This document shows, piece by piece, positions 4,893-11,709 of a DNA stretch of 12,785 nt. The stretch is taken from the NCBI GenBank assembly GCA_025360875.1, contig JANYBI010000473.1, positions 1-12,785 on the forward strand. Reading direction: 5' to 3'. Both the position numbers and the translations under genes were made by a program. This DNA comes from Lentisphaerota bacterium. GTDB taxonomy: Bacteria > Verrucomicrobiota > Lentisphaeria > Victivallales > GWF2-50-93. Position 1 is the stretch's first letter. Every line of letters starts with the position of its first letter. The notes below the pieces were generated by a model. It was given only the letters and a program-made list of their open reading frames with translations, had not been told where the DNA came from and did no database searches.

Positions 4893-6521
4893 ATGGCTGA
4901 CAATAAAATCTTTGTCGAACTCCAGTTGAAATACTCTCAGTTCCTGTCAGGAATGAAGCAGGCGATGTCCGGCCTCGGCAGCGGCTTTGTTTCCGGGTTC
5001 AAGGGCGCGAATGATAAGTTCACGAAGTTCACCGAAGGGATATCGAAGACTTTCAGCACGGGCAGGATGCTTGTCACCGGCGGGCTCGCGGCCACTGCCG
5101 GAATGGTTGTAAAGAAAGTTATTGATGCGGGGCACGCTATTGCCGAGAACTCGAAAAAATATAGCATGTCAGCCGAAGAGATCCAGACCTACACTTATGC
5201 CGCTGAGAATTCCGGGACGAGTTTTGATGCGGTAGGTATTGCGGTAAAGGGAATGTCCCGCTTCCTGGATGACGCGAAGATGAAAGGCGGAGCGGCAGAA
5301 CAGACTCTGAACCGCCTCAACCTGACCGCCGCTGATTTCGCAGGACTTTCCCCGGCTGAACAGTTTGATAAGATGGCGGCTGCTGTCGCTGCAGTACAAG
5401 ATCCAACCGAGCGCGCTGCTATTGCTATGGACGTTTTTGGTAAATCCGGCACAGAGATTATACCGATGATTTCAGATCTCGACAGGCTGAAGGGTGAATT
5501 CGCCAGCCTGAATACGATGATGTCTCAGGAAGCTGTTGATGCCGCCGACAGGTTCCATGAGCAGATGATCAATCTCGAAACAACGCTTACTAATCTCGTC
5601 GCCAATTCCGGAATTGTGAAATGGCTGGGGGATATTCTGGAAGGCATGAATGGTGTTGTCAGTATGAGCGACAAGCTCGGGGAGAAGACCGGGATATATG
5701 GCAAGGATGGAAGTTCCTCCTATGGCACGAATGGAAAAGTTGCAGGTTTCTTCTCCAACCTCAAGGATGCTTATTTTGGCGAGAGCGAAGGCCAGAAATT
5801 GACCACGGTCGACACCGAGGCTAATAAGAAGAAAATAGCTGATGCGAAAAAGAAGTTTGAAGAAACCAGTATGACTACTCCCGAACAGAAGGCCGCAAAA
5901 ACGTTGGCCGATGAGAAAGCCAGGGAAGCTAGAAAACAGGCTGAAATTGACGCGCAGAGCGCAGACGACCTCAAAGCCATGGAGGATAAGCTCCGCTGGC
6001 AAAAGATGATAAACGAGGGTAAGGAACGCGAGGTTGCTATCGAGCAGGCCCTGGCCGAAGAAAAAGGCAAGCTTAAACGGGACTTTACGGGCCCGGAGGA
6101 TAAGGCGATCCGTCGACTTGCCGGTGAGACTTATGACGCCGAACAGGCCGGGAAGAAGACGAAAGAGGAAAAGGACCCGGTTGGGGATCTCCAGGAGAAG
6201 CTCCGTCTGCAGAACATGCTGAATGATGGCAAGGAACGTGAAGTCGCCATCGAGGAGGCCCTGGCAGCGGCAGCAAAGGCTACCGGGAAGGAACTGACAT
6301 CGGATGAGAGGGGCACAGTTGCGGATCTCGCAGGAAAACTGTTTGATGCGAAGAATCCTGTGCAGAAGGAAAAATTCGAAGCGGCAGGATCCTTTTATGC
6401 GAATTCCCTCTCCCTGCAGGCGGGCGGAGCCGCCGAACGGACCGCAAAGGCAACTGAGACAGTCGCGAAAAACACCAAGGAGACAAACCAGCTGCTGAAA
6501 ACCGGCACAGTTTTCAGTTGA
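4893..6521 (+). CDS. Tail tape measure protein
   Basis: This 542-residue protein determines tail length and is held in the tube lumen. The ATG at 4893 is preferred over a GTG 21 nt upstream because GGGGGAGA (4876-4883) is a good SD for it. Residues 1-60 are typical of tape measures (VELQLKYSQFLSGMKQAM... SKTFSTGRMLVTGGLAATAGMVVKKVIDAG); residues 80-200 have the S-A-E-E-I-Q-x-Y-x-Y-A-A-E-N-S-G-x-S and ALRAMDVFGKSG-like pattern (here AAIAMDVFGKSGTEIIPMI). Residues 310-480 are charged and helical with two copies of a 70-residue unit. The end (GGAAERTAKATETVAKNTKETNQLL) is the usual tape measure tail. It is short for the class; at about 1.5 angstrom per residue it predicts a tail near 80 nm. Confidence 0.85.
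   Translation: MADNKIFVELQLKYSQFLSGMKQAMSGLGSGFVSGFKGANDKFTKFTEGISKTFSTGRMLVTGGLAATAGMVVKKVIDAGHAIAENSKKYSMSAEEIQTYTYAAENSGTSFDAVGIAVKGMSRFLDDAKMKGGAAEQTLNRLNLTAADFAGLSPAEQFDKMAAAVAAVQDPTERAAIAMDVFGKSGTEIIPMISDLDRLKGEFASLNTMMSQEAVDAADRFHEQMINLETTLTNLVANSGIVKWLGDILEGMNGVVSMSDKLGEKTGIYGKDGSSSYGTNGKVAGFFSNLKDAYFGESEGQKLTTVDTEANKKKIADAKKKFEETSMTTPEQKAAKTLADEKAREARKQAEIDAQSADDLKAMEDKLRWQKMINEGKEREVAIEQALAEEKGKLKRDFTGPEDKAIRRLAGETYDAEQAGKKTKEEKDPVGDLQEKLRLQNMLNDGKEREVAIEEALAAAAKATGKELTSDERGTVADLAGKLFDAKNPVQKEKFEAAGSFYANSLSLQAGGAAERTAKATETVAKNTKETNQLLKTGTVFS
5970..6350 (+). repeat. Tandem 70-residue duplication inside the tape measure
   Basis: KLRWQKMINEGKEREVAIEQ begins at residue 366 (base 5988) and KLRLQNMLNDGKEREVAIEE at residue 436 (base 6198), a spacing of exactly 70 residues. 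Each unit continues to an (R/A)-x-LAG-x-x-(Y/F)-DA segment. The DNA also matches over long runs, so the duplication is fairly recent. Adding or removing units would change tail length. Confidence 0.8.
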
Positions 6522-6548
6522 GATGTAGAGTTCGCCGTCTCGGCGAAG
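6522..6548 (+). repeat. Post-stop hairpin repeat, copy 2 (simple form)
   Basis: Starts at the base after the tape measure TGA. Arms TTCGCCG (6531-6537) and CGGCGAA (6541-6547) pair around TCT, followed by GTTTTAAAT. This is the uninterrupted form of the element at 84-132. The short T-run gives it some resemblance to an intrinsic terminator, but four Ts and a 7-bp stem make a weak one. Confidence 0.75.
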
Positions 6549-6556
6549 TTTTAAAT

Positions 6557-6607
6557 ATGAATTTATTAGTCAGGAAAAAGTCTGTGAAAGTCTGTGGCAA
6601 ATTATGA
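6557..6607 (+). repeat. Second TCTGTG 10-nt double repeat with leader ORF overlapping the next start
   Basis: TCTGTGAAAGTCTGTGGC at 6581-6598 is identical to 2490-2507. An ATG at 6557 reads MNLLVRKKSVKVCGKL through it and stops at TGA 6605-6607, overlapping the next ATG (6604) as ATGA. The shared core KKSVKVCG is in the same frame as in the first copy. Neither ORF has a convincing SD, so translation is uncertain. Confidence 0.55.
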
Positions 6608-7419
6608 GTTTACAAGTCGAACAGGGATTTTTTGATTTCAACAGTGAGAAGGATAATGCCGGGCATTACCTTTCAGCTGAGTGGCCATATTTCGTTTTTG
6701 GCCAGGCTACTGAGGCGGAGGCGCTTGACGCCGTGCTCTCCGAAGCCCCTTCGACATTTAACGGTCTCCGCCTGGACCGCGTGAAATTTCAAGAACAGCT
6801 CAATGAGGACACATGCAAGGTCCTAGTGACATATAAGACTATCCCGGGAGAGCTCAGTGGAGACGAGGGCGAGGCTTTTTCATTTGATACCACAGGCGGA
6901 ACCCAGACGGTAACGCAGTCTAAATCTACTGTTGCGAGTTACGTAAAAACCGGTGCGACTGCCCCTAATTTTGGCGGAGCCATCAATTATGATGGCGAAC
7001 AGGTGAACGGCGTCGAGATTATTCAGCCGGTCCTTAATTTTGATATAGTCGGCGTATTTACTGCCCAGGAAGTTACTACCACATTCCTGAACACACTGAT
7101 GGAGATGACTAGCTCGGTAAATTCAACCACCTGGCGTGGCCGCGCTGCGGGCACGGTCCTTTTCCGTGGAGTCACTGGCAGTGGAAAGACTAACGCGCCC
7201 TGTGATTTGACATTTCATTTCTCCTACAGCCCTAACCGCTCGAATTTCACAGTTGGCGAAATTACCGTTTCTGAAAAAAAAGGCTGGGATTATATGTGGG
7301 TCTATTACGGTAAAAGCGAGGACACCTCGAGTAAAACCATAGTGCGAAAACCGCTGGCGGTTTATATAGAACAATTATTTGAGCTAAAAGATTTTGACGA
7401 TTTAAACCTGGATAATTAA
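6604..7419 (+). CDS. Conserved distal tail protein, function unknown
   Basis: A 271-residue protein directly after the tape measure, the position of distal tail or baseplate-hub proteins. I do not recognise a named family with certainty. Visible features are a beta-rich body, GGTQTVTQS (residues 98-106), a TAPNFGGAINYDGEQVNGVEI stretch, WRGRAAGTVLFRGVTGSGK (not a P-loop in context: no Walker pattern of strand and helix around it), and the C-terminal KKGWDYMWVYYGKSED...RKPLAVYIEQLFE. The last segment looks like a conserved surface. The start codon has no SD and sits behind the TCTGTG repeat and leader ORF. It ends TAAATG with the following gene, so the two are translationally linked. Confidence 0.6.
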   Translation: MSLQVEQGFFDFNSEKDNAGHYLSAEWPYFVFGQATEAEALDAVLSEAPSTFNGLRLDRVKFQEQLNEDTCKVLVTYKTIPGELSGDEGEAFSFDTTGGTQTVTQSKSTVASYVKTGATAPNFGGAINYDGEQVNGVEIIQPVLNFDIVGVFTAQEVTTTFLNTLMEMTSSVNSTTWRGRAAGTVLFRGVTGSGKTNAPCDLTFHFSYSPNRSNFTVGEITVSEKKGWDYMWVYYGKSEDTSSKTIVRKPLAVYIEQLFELKDFDDLNLDN

Positions 7420-8163
7420 ATGGCAGATTTGCAGAAAGTTCAAAGTGGCGAGAAGTTTGCTCCGAAAGCTGCGGACTATAATGCTTTTATTGATGCGGCT
7501 CTTGCTAACAGGATGAACCAGACGCGCGGCGTCTCCGGGAAACTCCAGCGGAACTTGTCCGGCGGAATTATCCCTGTCCGGAATGACACTGGCGCGGACC
7601 AAAATCTGTTTGCCGTGCTTTCCCTGAGCACCATCCTGATCACACCGACCGACAATTTGAATGAATTCTCTTTCCGGCCTAATTTATTTTCCGGCGTGGC
7701 CCTGGCCTCAGGTAACCTGTCAAATCCCTTTGTAATCATGCAGGAACCCCTTAAAAACGCGTCAATTGGCAGCGGGATGGTTGTAGGGGCGACCCCGGCT
7801 CAAATAACCGTTTCCGATGAATCCCACGGTTTTGCGATCCTCGCGACGACCGGCCTGGTATCCGCCGCATCCGGAATCGCCCGTATTCTCTGGAAAGAAT
7901 CCGGTACCGGCGCGAAATGGGCTGTCATCAGTCTGCCATCCTCAGCTGGCGGCGGCAGTAGCAGTGCCGGTGCTGTTCCATGCAAGATAACATCAAACAC
8001 CAATGCGCCGGAATACACAGTTGACGTCTATGCAAATGGTAAATATGGCAGCGCGACGGCCTCAGGGGCGACCTTGTATATATTGGATATCAGTTTTTGC
8101 GATGTGTTGCCTGTTGATACATGGGTGCTGGGTAATACAATTAATTTACAAATAACCGGGTAA
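7420..8163 (+). CDS. Phage tail-associated protein, function unknown
   Basis: A 247-residue protein whose ATG follows the previous TAA with no gap. The start MADLQKVQSGEKFAPKAADYNAFIDAAL has the K-V-x-S-G-x-x-(F/L)-x-P-x-A-A-x-YNAF(I/V)DAA pattern seen at the start of some tail-tip or fibre-adaptor proteins. The middle is beta-rich and Gly/Ser-rich, with a SAGGGSSSAG linker near residues 174-183 that separates a C-terminal domain of about 65 residues (ITSNTNAPEYTVDVYANGKYG... VLGNTINLQITG). This layout suggests an anchoring part plus a small exposed domain. No enzyme motif is seen. Confidence 0.6.
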   Translation: MADLQKVQSGEKFAPKAADYNAFIDAALANRMNQTRGVSGKLQRNLSGGIIPVRNDTGADQNLFAVLSLSTILITPTDNLNEFSFRPNLFSGVALASGNLSNPFVIMQEPLKNASIGSGMVVGATPAQITVSDESHGFAILATTGLVSAASGIARILWKESGTGAKWAVISLPSSAGGGSSSAGAVPCKITSNTNAPEYTVDVYANGKYGSATASGATLYILDISFCDVLPVDTWVLGNTINLQITG

Positions 8164-8169
8164 AACAGA

Positions 8170-9084
8170 ATGTTTGTACAGACCACAACATCAATTAACT
8201 TGTCAGGCTATGTCGGCGGTGCCGGAGCCTTGGGTGTGTTGTGGCGTGATCAGACAAACAATAGATGGTGCTGGTATAATGCAAAATTATCAAAATGGGT
8301 GATATCGCAGAATGTCGGTTATAAGCTGGTGTCAAAATCACCGTCACCGTATACAGGATATGTCTTTACATCCGATACAAGGACTTTCAATGGAAATATC
8401 TGTTATAGGCATGCAGCATCGGGAAGATGGGTCTGGCATGATAACGCAGGATGGAAATTGACTTTGAATGACTGCCTTGGGTTTGGCGACGGCGAGCTTC
8501 AACACGCCGATTTGACCTATTATGGCGATGACTGGTACTTATCTTCGACTTTGGCTGGAACATTTGCGGCACGGGGATATTACAGGTCAAACCCTACGCC
8601 GCCAAGCTGGGCATTTGATGAGCTGATGGTCAATAGCACCGCGTATTGGCTCAAGGACGGTTCCGCACAGACCACGCCTTTCGGATCATATTCCCCCCAG
8701 GGCTCGGCATCTGGAGTGCTTACGGTCGGGCTTTTGCAGATGAAAGACGGAACCAATAAGACATATTTGCAGGCGAGCGCCAATGACATTACAAAGGGGT
8801 TCGGGGATATTTCCTATGTGTCGGCAAACAAATGGACAATAGGCGTTCCTGATTCGGAAACTGGCTGGTTCGAGTATAACGGTAACTATACGAGTTTCCC
8901 GAGGTATTCAAGTACTAGCCCGATAACTTTTGTAAATACAAAGACCAATACGGGGACATATGTAATGGTCGGTGGCAATAAGGCTCCGGATATTGTTGTC
9001 AGTTTTGACAGCCTGACACAAGGTGTGAACACGGCTAAATATTTAATTTGCGAGGCGGTGCGATGGGTTGCGCCATTGATATAA
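8170..9084 (+). CDS. Trp/Tyr-rich tail surface protein, function unknown
   Basis: A 304-residue protein, 6 nt after the previous stop and overlapping the next gene by 22 nt. It is rich in Trp, Tyr, Asn and Gly. The N-terminal half has two similar blocks, RWCWYNAKLSKWVISQNVGYKL (residues 34-55) and RWVWHDNAGWKLTLND (residues 88-103), each followed by a Gly-rich turn; NKWTIGVPDSETGWFEYNG further on is a weaker echo. Short aromatic repeats of this kind suit a sugar-binding or adhesive beta structure. Codon use shifts here towards A/T-ending codons compared with the head genes. I do not recognise the family; a receptor-binding or tip role is inferred from context. Confidence 0.6.
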   Translation: MFVQTTTSINLSGYVGGAGALGVLWRDQTNNRWCWYNAKLSKWVISQNVGYKLVSKSPSPYTGYVFTSDTRTFNGNICYRHAASGRWVWHDNAGWKLTLNDCLGFGDGELQHADLTYYGDDWYLSSTLAGTFAARGYYRSNPTPPSWAFDELMVNSTAYWLKDGSAQTTPFGSYSPQGSASGVLTVGLLQMKDGTNKTYLQASANDITKGFGDISYVSANKWTIGVPDSETGWFEYNGNYTSFPRYSSTSPITFVNTKTNTGTYVMVGGNKAPDIVVSFDSLTQGVNTAKYLICEAVRWVAPLI

Positions 9085-10511
9085 CAAGCTGGGATTTCCA
9101 GGATCTTGACTGGGAGAATCCAGATCCGCTGGATGCGAGATATGTCCAGGCGGTGTGCAACGCGGTGATTGAACGCCTGATAAAAGTGCAGACATATGCC
9201 GGGAATAATCCAAGGACAATTGCAAAATTATCAGGGCGTTCATATAATGCCCTGACGAAGACATATTATGAAAGCTGCTGGCAGGGCGGGCTCCGTTATA
9301 CTGAGCAGGATTTGAAAGATATTTATACGAAGGCGGTTGGGTTGCTGCCTTTTTTTGTAAGCATGTTCGCAGACCCTGTATATGATGGGAATGGCGCTCC
9401 AGTTTCCAATATGAGAGTGAAGCATGGATATGGCACAGGCGCATATATGTCATATGTTGGCGGAGATGAAGTTATCATTAAAACCTCAGATTCCATATAT
9501 GGATATACCGTTCCGACAATATCTGCCCGCCTGACAGATGGAAGTTCCTTGGAAATCAGGACGATGATTAATAATACTTCATATTATACATCATATGATT
9601 CGGGGGCGTCACAGCATATACATAGGGAAAAATTGGAACTGGATCTTCCCCTGATAAAAGCTTCCAGTTTCGGGCATCTGTATACAAGCCTGACCACTGG
9701 CATCTGGCAGTTCACCACATGGACGGAACATGCCCTTATGAAATTTATCGGGGCTACTGAAATCTATGCCTATGGCAATCCTTTCAATCCTAAGGAATGG
9801 CTGAAACAGATGTATGCGATGATAAATCAGATGACAATATTTGCTGGCGATACTTATGCCTATTATAGCTATCAGGGCATGGATTCAGGAATATCCGGAA
9901 GGGGTTATAAATATTGCCAGACATCCGCTCAAGGACCGTATACTTCCGGCGGTTATTATGCGCCGTCGACAAGTTTTTATCCTCCGGCAGAATGCCCGTC
10001 ATTAAGCGACATGTGGAATACGGCCGTTTTTGGCGGTCCTACAGTAGATAGTTTTTTGGCGACCGCGCAAATGAATAATTCATGGATGGTCGGATGGCAG
10101 AATATGACTTCTTATGCACGGCAATATTTTTCACCATCTGCGAGCCTGACTTCATATTTTGGAATGGTCAACTCTTCGAATACTACTATTCATATCCATG
10201 CTGAATGCTGGAAAGTGATACGGGCGGGAATTGACTTCAATAATGAGACCGGCATTGCTGAAAATGACTTTATAACTTTAGATATGACAGGCGTTCCCGG
10301 AGATTATTTGGTCGACGACAGTTTTGGATATTATACAGGGATGCCAGCAGATGGAGTAACTGAGGTTGTCAATGAACAGGAACTGCATACGAAATCCAAG
10401 GGCTGGTCAGTTCCTACCCAGCTTTTTTATGACAATGATGCGACCACTGAACGCAATTATATCAAGCTGGAAACCGATACGAGCCAGGGATGGAATTTTA
10501 AGACTCTATGA
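9063..10511 (+). CDS. Large Tyr-rich tail tip/fibre protein, function unknown
   Basis: A 482-residue protein. ATG 9063 is chosen over an in-frame TTG 15 nt upstream because GAGGCGG (9051-9057) is a good SD for it. Residues 1-45 (ITSWDFQDLDWENPDPLDARYVQAVCNAVIERLIKV) probably form an adaptor to the tail. The body is rich in Tyr, Ser, Thr and Asn (SYYTSYDSGASQHIH, DTYAYYSYQGMDSG, GGYYAPSTSFYPP). There is no transmembrane segment, collagen repeat or hydrolase motif I can point to. The DNA is among the most AT-rich of the window, with many ATA, TAT and CATATG sequences. No homologous family is recognised; it is the largest candidate for a novel receptor-binding protein here. Confidence 0.6.
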   Translation: MGCAIDITSWDFQDLDWENPDPLDARYVQAVCNAVIERLIKVQTYAGNNPRTIAKLSGRSYNALTKTYYESCWQGGLRYTEQDLKDIYTKAVGLLPFFVSMFADPVYDGNGAPVSNMRVKHGYGTGAYMSYVGGDEVIIKTSDSIYGYTVPTISARLTDGSSLEIRTMINNTSYYTSYDSGASQHIHREKLELDLPLIKASSFGHLYTSLTTGIWQFTTWTEHALMKFIGATEIYAYGNPFNPKEWLKQMYAMINQMTIFAGDTYAYYSYQGMDSGISGRGYKYCQTSAQGPYTSGGYYAPSTSFYPPAECPSLSDMWNTAVFGGPTVDSFLATAQMNNSWMVGWQNMTSYARQYFSPSASLTSYFGMVNSSNTTIHIHAECWKVIRAGIDFNNETGIAENDFITLDMTGVPGDYLVDDSFGYYTGMPADGVTEVVNEQELHTKSKGWSVPTQLFYDNDATTERNYIKLETDTSQGWNFKTL

Positions 10512-10549
10512 ATTTAACGAATAAGATATTTTAAATTATAAGGTGGCAT

Positions 10550-10840
10550 ATGGCAAAATTCACAATACCTCGGGCTGATTACAGGGCATTTCCGTTTTCG
10601 CTTACACAGCGTGGCGTTGCATTGGACATGGCCGGTTATACGTTTGTGTTCACATTGAAAAAGCGCGTCAAGGACGGCGACGATCTTATTCTTTCTGAAA
10701 AGATAATTCAAATTCCGTCTGGCTCCGTAACAAAATCCGCTTTATTTGAAATAGAAGCCGACTTTTGCGATCACGCGCCCGGAGATTATTGGTTGGTTAT
10801 AAAAAAAAGGGATTATATATGGAAACAAATCTTGCGATAA
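10550..10840 (+). CDS. Short Ig-like (BppU N-terminal type) tail protein
   Basis: A 96-residue protein with SD AGGTGG (10541-10546) just before ATG 10550. The pattern YRAFPFSLTQRGVALDMAGYTFVFTLKKRVKDGDDLILSEKIIQI...SGSVTKSALFEIEADFCDHAPGDYWLVIKK matches the small beta-sandwich found at the N-terminus of BppU-type baseplate fibres: D-(M/L)-(A/T)-GYTF-x-FT-x-(K/R), then a GDYW-(L/Y)-x-I strand. The neighbour at 10819 has the same fold but carries one more strand at its C-terminus. The protein ends inside the start region of that neighbour, 22-nt overlap, and an A8 run lies at 10801-10808. Confidence 0.68.
   Translation: MAKFTIPRADYRAFPFSLTQRGVALDMAGYTFVFTLKKRVKDGDDLILSEKIIQIPSGSVTKSALFEIEADFCDHAPGDYWLVIKKRDYIWKQILR
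10801..10807 (+). other. In-phase A_AAA_AAA heptamer at a gene overlap
   Basis: Reading in the frame of the 10550 gene, the codons are ATA AAA AAA AGG, so the A run forms an X_XXY_YYZ heptamer in the correct phase for -1 slippage. A -1 shift enters the frame of the 10819 gene with no stop before its ATG and would give a 203-residue two-domain protein. AAGGGA just behind the run is also the SD for ATG 10819, so simple coupled reinitiation is an equally good reading. Confidence 0.4.
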
Positions 10841-11160
10841 TTAGAGGAGATACGGTTCCGCTGACAATAAACGTAATGAACGGGGCGGTTCCCCTGAATA
10901 TTACAGGATACAAACTCCTTTTTACGGCAAAAGGCAATAAGTCGGATTCCGACGCGGCAGCGGTAATAACTAAAAAGGTAACTGTCCATATAAATCCAAC
11001 TGCTGGGATTTCAGAAATAGTCCTGTCTGCATCTGATACCACACTTCAGCCACGGGAATATTTCTATGACATTAGAATTATAAGCCTGACAGGCCTGGTG
11101 ACAACTCTCTTTCATGGAAAACTGACTGTCACACAGAATATAACAATTAGGACGGAATAA
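10819..11160 (+). CDS. Second Ig-like (BppU N-terminal type) tail protein
   Basis: A 113-residue protein, started at METNLAIIRGDTVPL because AAGGGA (10807-10812) lies 6 nt upstream; an in-frame ATG at 10765 gives an Arg-rich extension and has no SD. IIRGDT(V/F)PL-x-(I/F)-x-V...PLNITGYKLLFTAKG (residues about 6-40) and REYFYDIRIISLTGLVTTLFHGKLTVTQNITIR (77-110) are the classic start and end of this beta-sandwich, which sits at the base of tail fibres. It is a complete domain with no further fibre shaft, so it probably acts as an adaptor for neighbours. It ends TAATG, sharing one base with the next start. Confidence 0.72.
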   Translation: METNLAIIRGDTVPLTINVMNGAVPLNITGYKLLFTAKGNKSDSDAAAVITKKVTVHINPTAGISEIVLSASDTTLQPREYFYDIRIISLTGLVTTLFHGKLTVTQNITIRTE

Positions 11161-11696
11161 TGGAGCTTACGGCGACAATCCGGGTGTATGCATTGGCGGC
11201 AACAATCAATACCGCCTCGCTGACTGCTGTAATCACACCCGGCGGGTTGACCGCAAATATCCAGCCGGCTAATTTAACCGCAACGCTTCAAGTTTATAAT
11301 CTGACTGCACAAGTCACAGCCGGAATGCAAGGTGAACCTGGAAGTGCGGCTGAAGAAATAATCGCAATTGCCGGAGAAAACCTTTCAGCGTTGACAGTCG
11401 TCCGCGCAAAGACCGGAGGCGTTTTTAAATGCGACAGTTCCAATGCCCTTGATGCGGATACCGCAATCGGCATAACCTCATCGGCGGCGGCTCTTGGCAG
11501 CAATGTCCGGATACGTTCTTTCGGTGCATATGCAAACGCGCTTTGGAATTGGACTATGGGAATCCCAATATTTTTAAATTCCGCGTCTGCACTCACGCAG
11601 ACACCGCCTGCTTTCGGCTTTGTCCAACAACTCGCGGTCCCTTCATCCCCGACCAGCATAATGATAAATATAAAACAGTCGATAAAATTAATTTAA
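11160..11696 (+). CDS. Tail fibre protein with 9-residue repeats and phage-fibre C-terminal domain
   Basis: The 178-residue protein has three parts. Residues 3-56 are six perfect 9-residue repeats. Residues 55-61 (GMQGEPG) are a very short collagen-like GXY stretch, often a trimerisation linker in fibres. Residues 66-178 form a compact beta domain (IAGENLSALTVVRAK...DADTAIGITSSAAALGSNVRIRSFG...WNWTMGIPIFLNSASALTQTPP...GFVQQLAVPSS...INIKQSIKL), a common fibre C-terminal module in which A-G-E-x-L-x-A and the F-(V/L)-QQ-(I/L) strand recur. SD AGGA at 11149-11152 is 7 nt from the ATG. It probably forms a short trimeric spike. The family call is by pattern; the receptor is unknown. Confidence 0.72.
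   Translation: MELTATIRVYALAATINTASLTAVITPGGLTANIQPANLTATLQVYNLTAQVTAGMQGEPGSAAEEIIAIAGENLSALTVVRAKTGGVFKCDSSNALDADTAIGITSSAAALGSNVRIRSFGAYANALWNWTMGIPIFLNSASALTQTPPAFGFVQQLAVPSSPTSIMINIKQSIKLI
11166..11327 (+). repeat. Six 9-residue (27-nt) protein repeats
   Basis: Residues 3-56 divide without gaps into six units of L-[TA]-A-x-[ILV]-x-x-x-x. Units end YA, AS, GG, AN, YN and GM. The DNA of the units is diverged, so the register is kept by protein selection rather than recent duplication. A regular Leu/Ala/Ile spacing of nine suggests a beta-prism or triple beta-helix shaft. Confidence 0.85.
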
Positions 11697-11709
11697 GGAG
11701 ATCAAAAAA

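Noticed and set aside
7171..7194. GVTGSGKT-like stretch as a P-loop NTPase motif in the 6604 gene
   Set aside because: The string resembles Walker A, but the surrounding protein is beta-rich, lacks a Walker B, and the position is a distal tail gene; chance similarity is more likely.
9048..9062. TTG start for the 482-residue protein, and GTG 4872 for the tape measure
   Set aside because: Better SD spacing supports ATG 9063 and ATG 4893; the extra residues look like translated leader.
10765..10818. Extended start of the second Ig-like protein
   Set aside because: The extension is Arg/Lys-rich, lacks an SD and lies fully inside the previous gene; METNLAIIRGDT is the normal family start.
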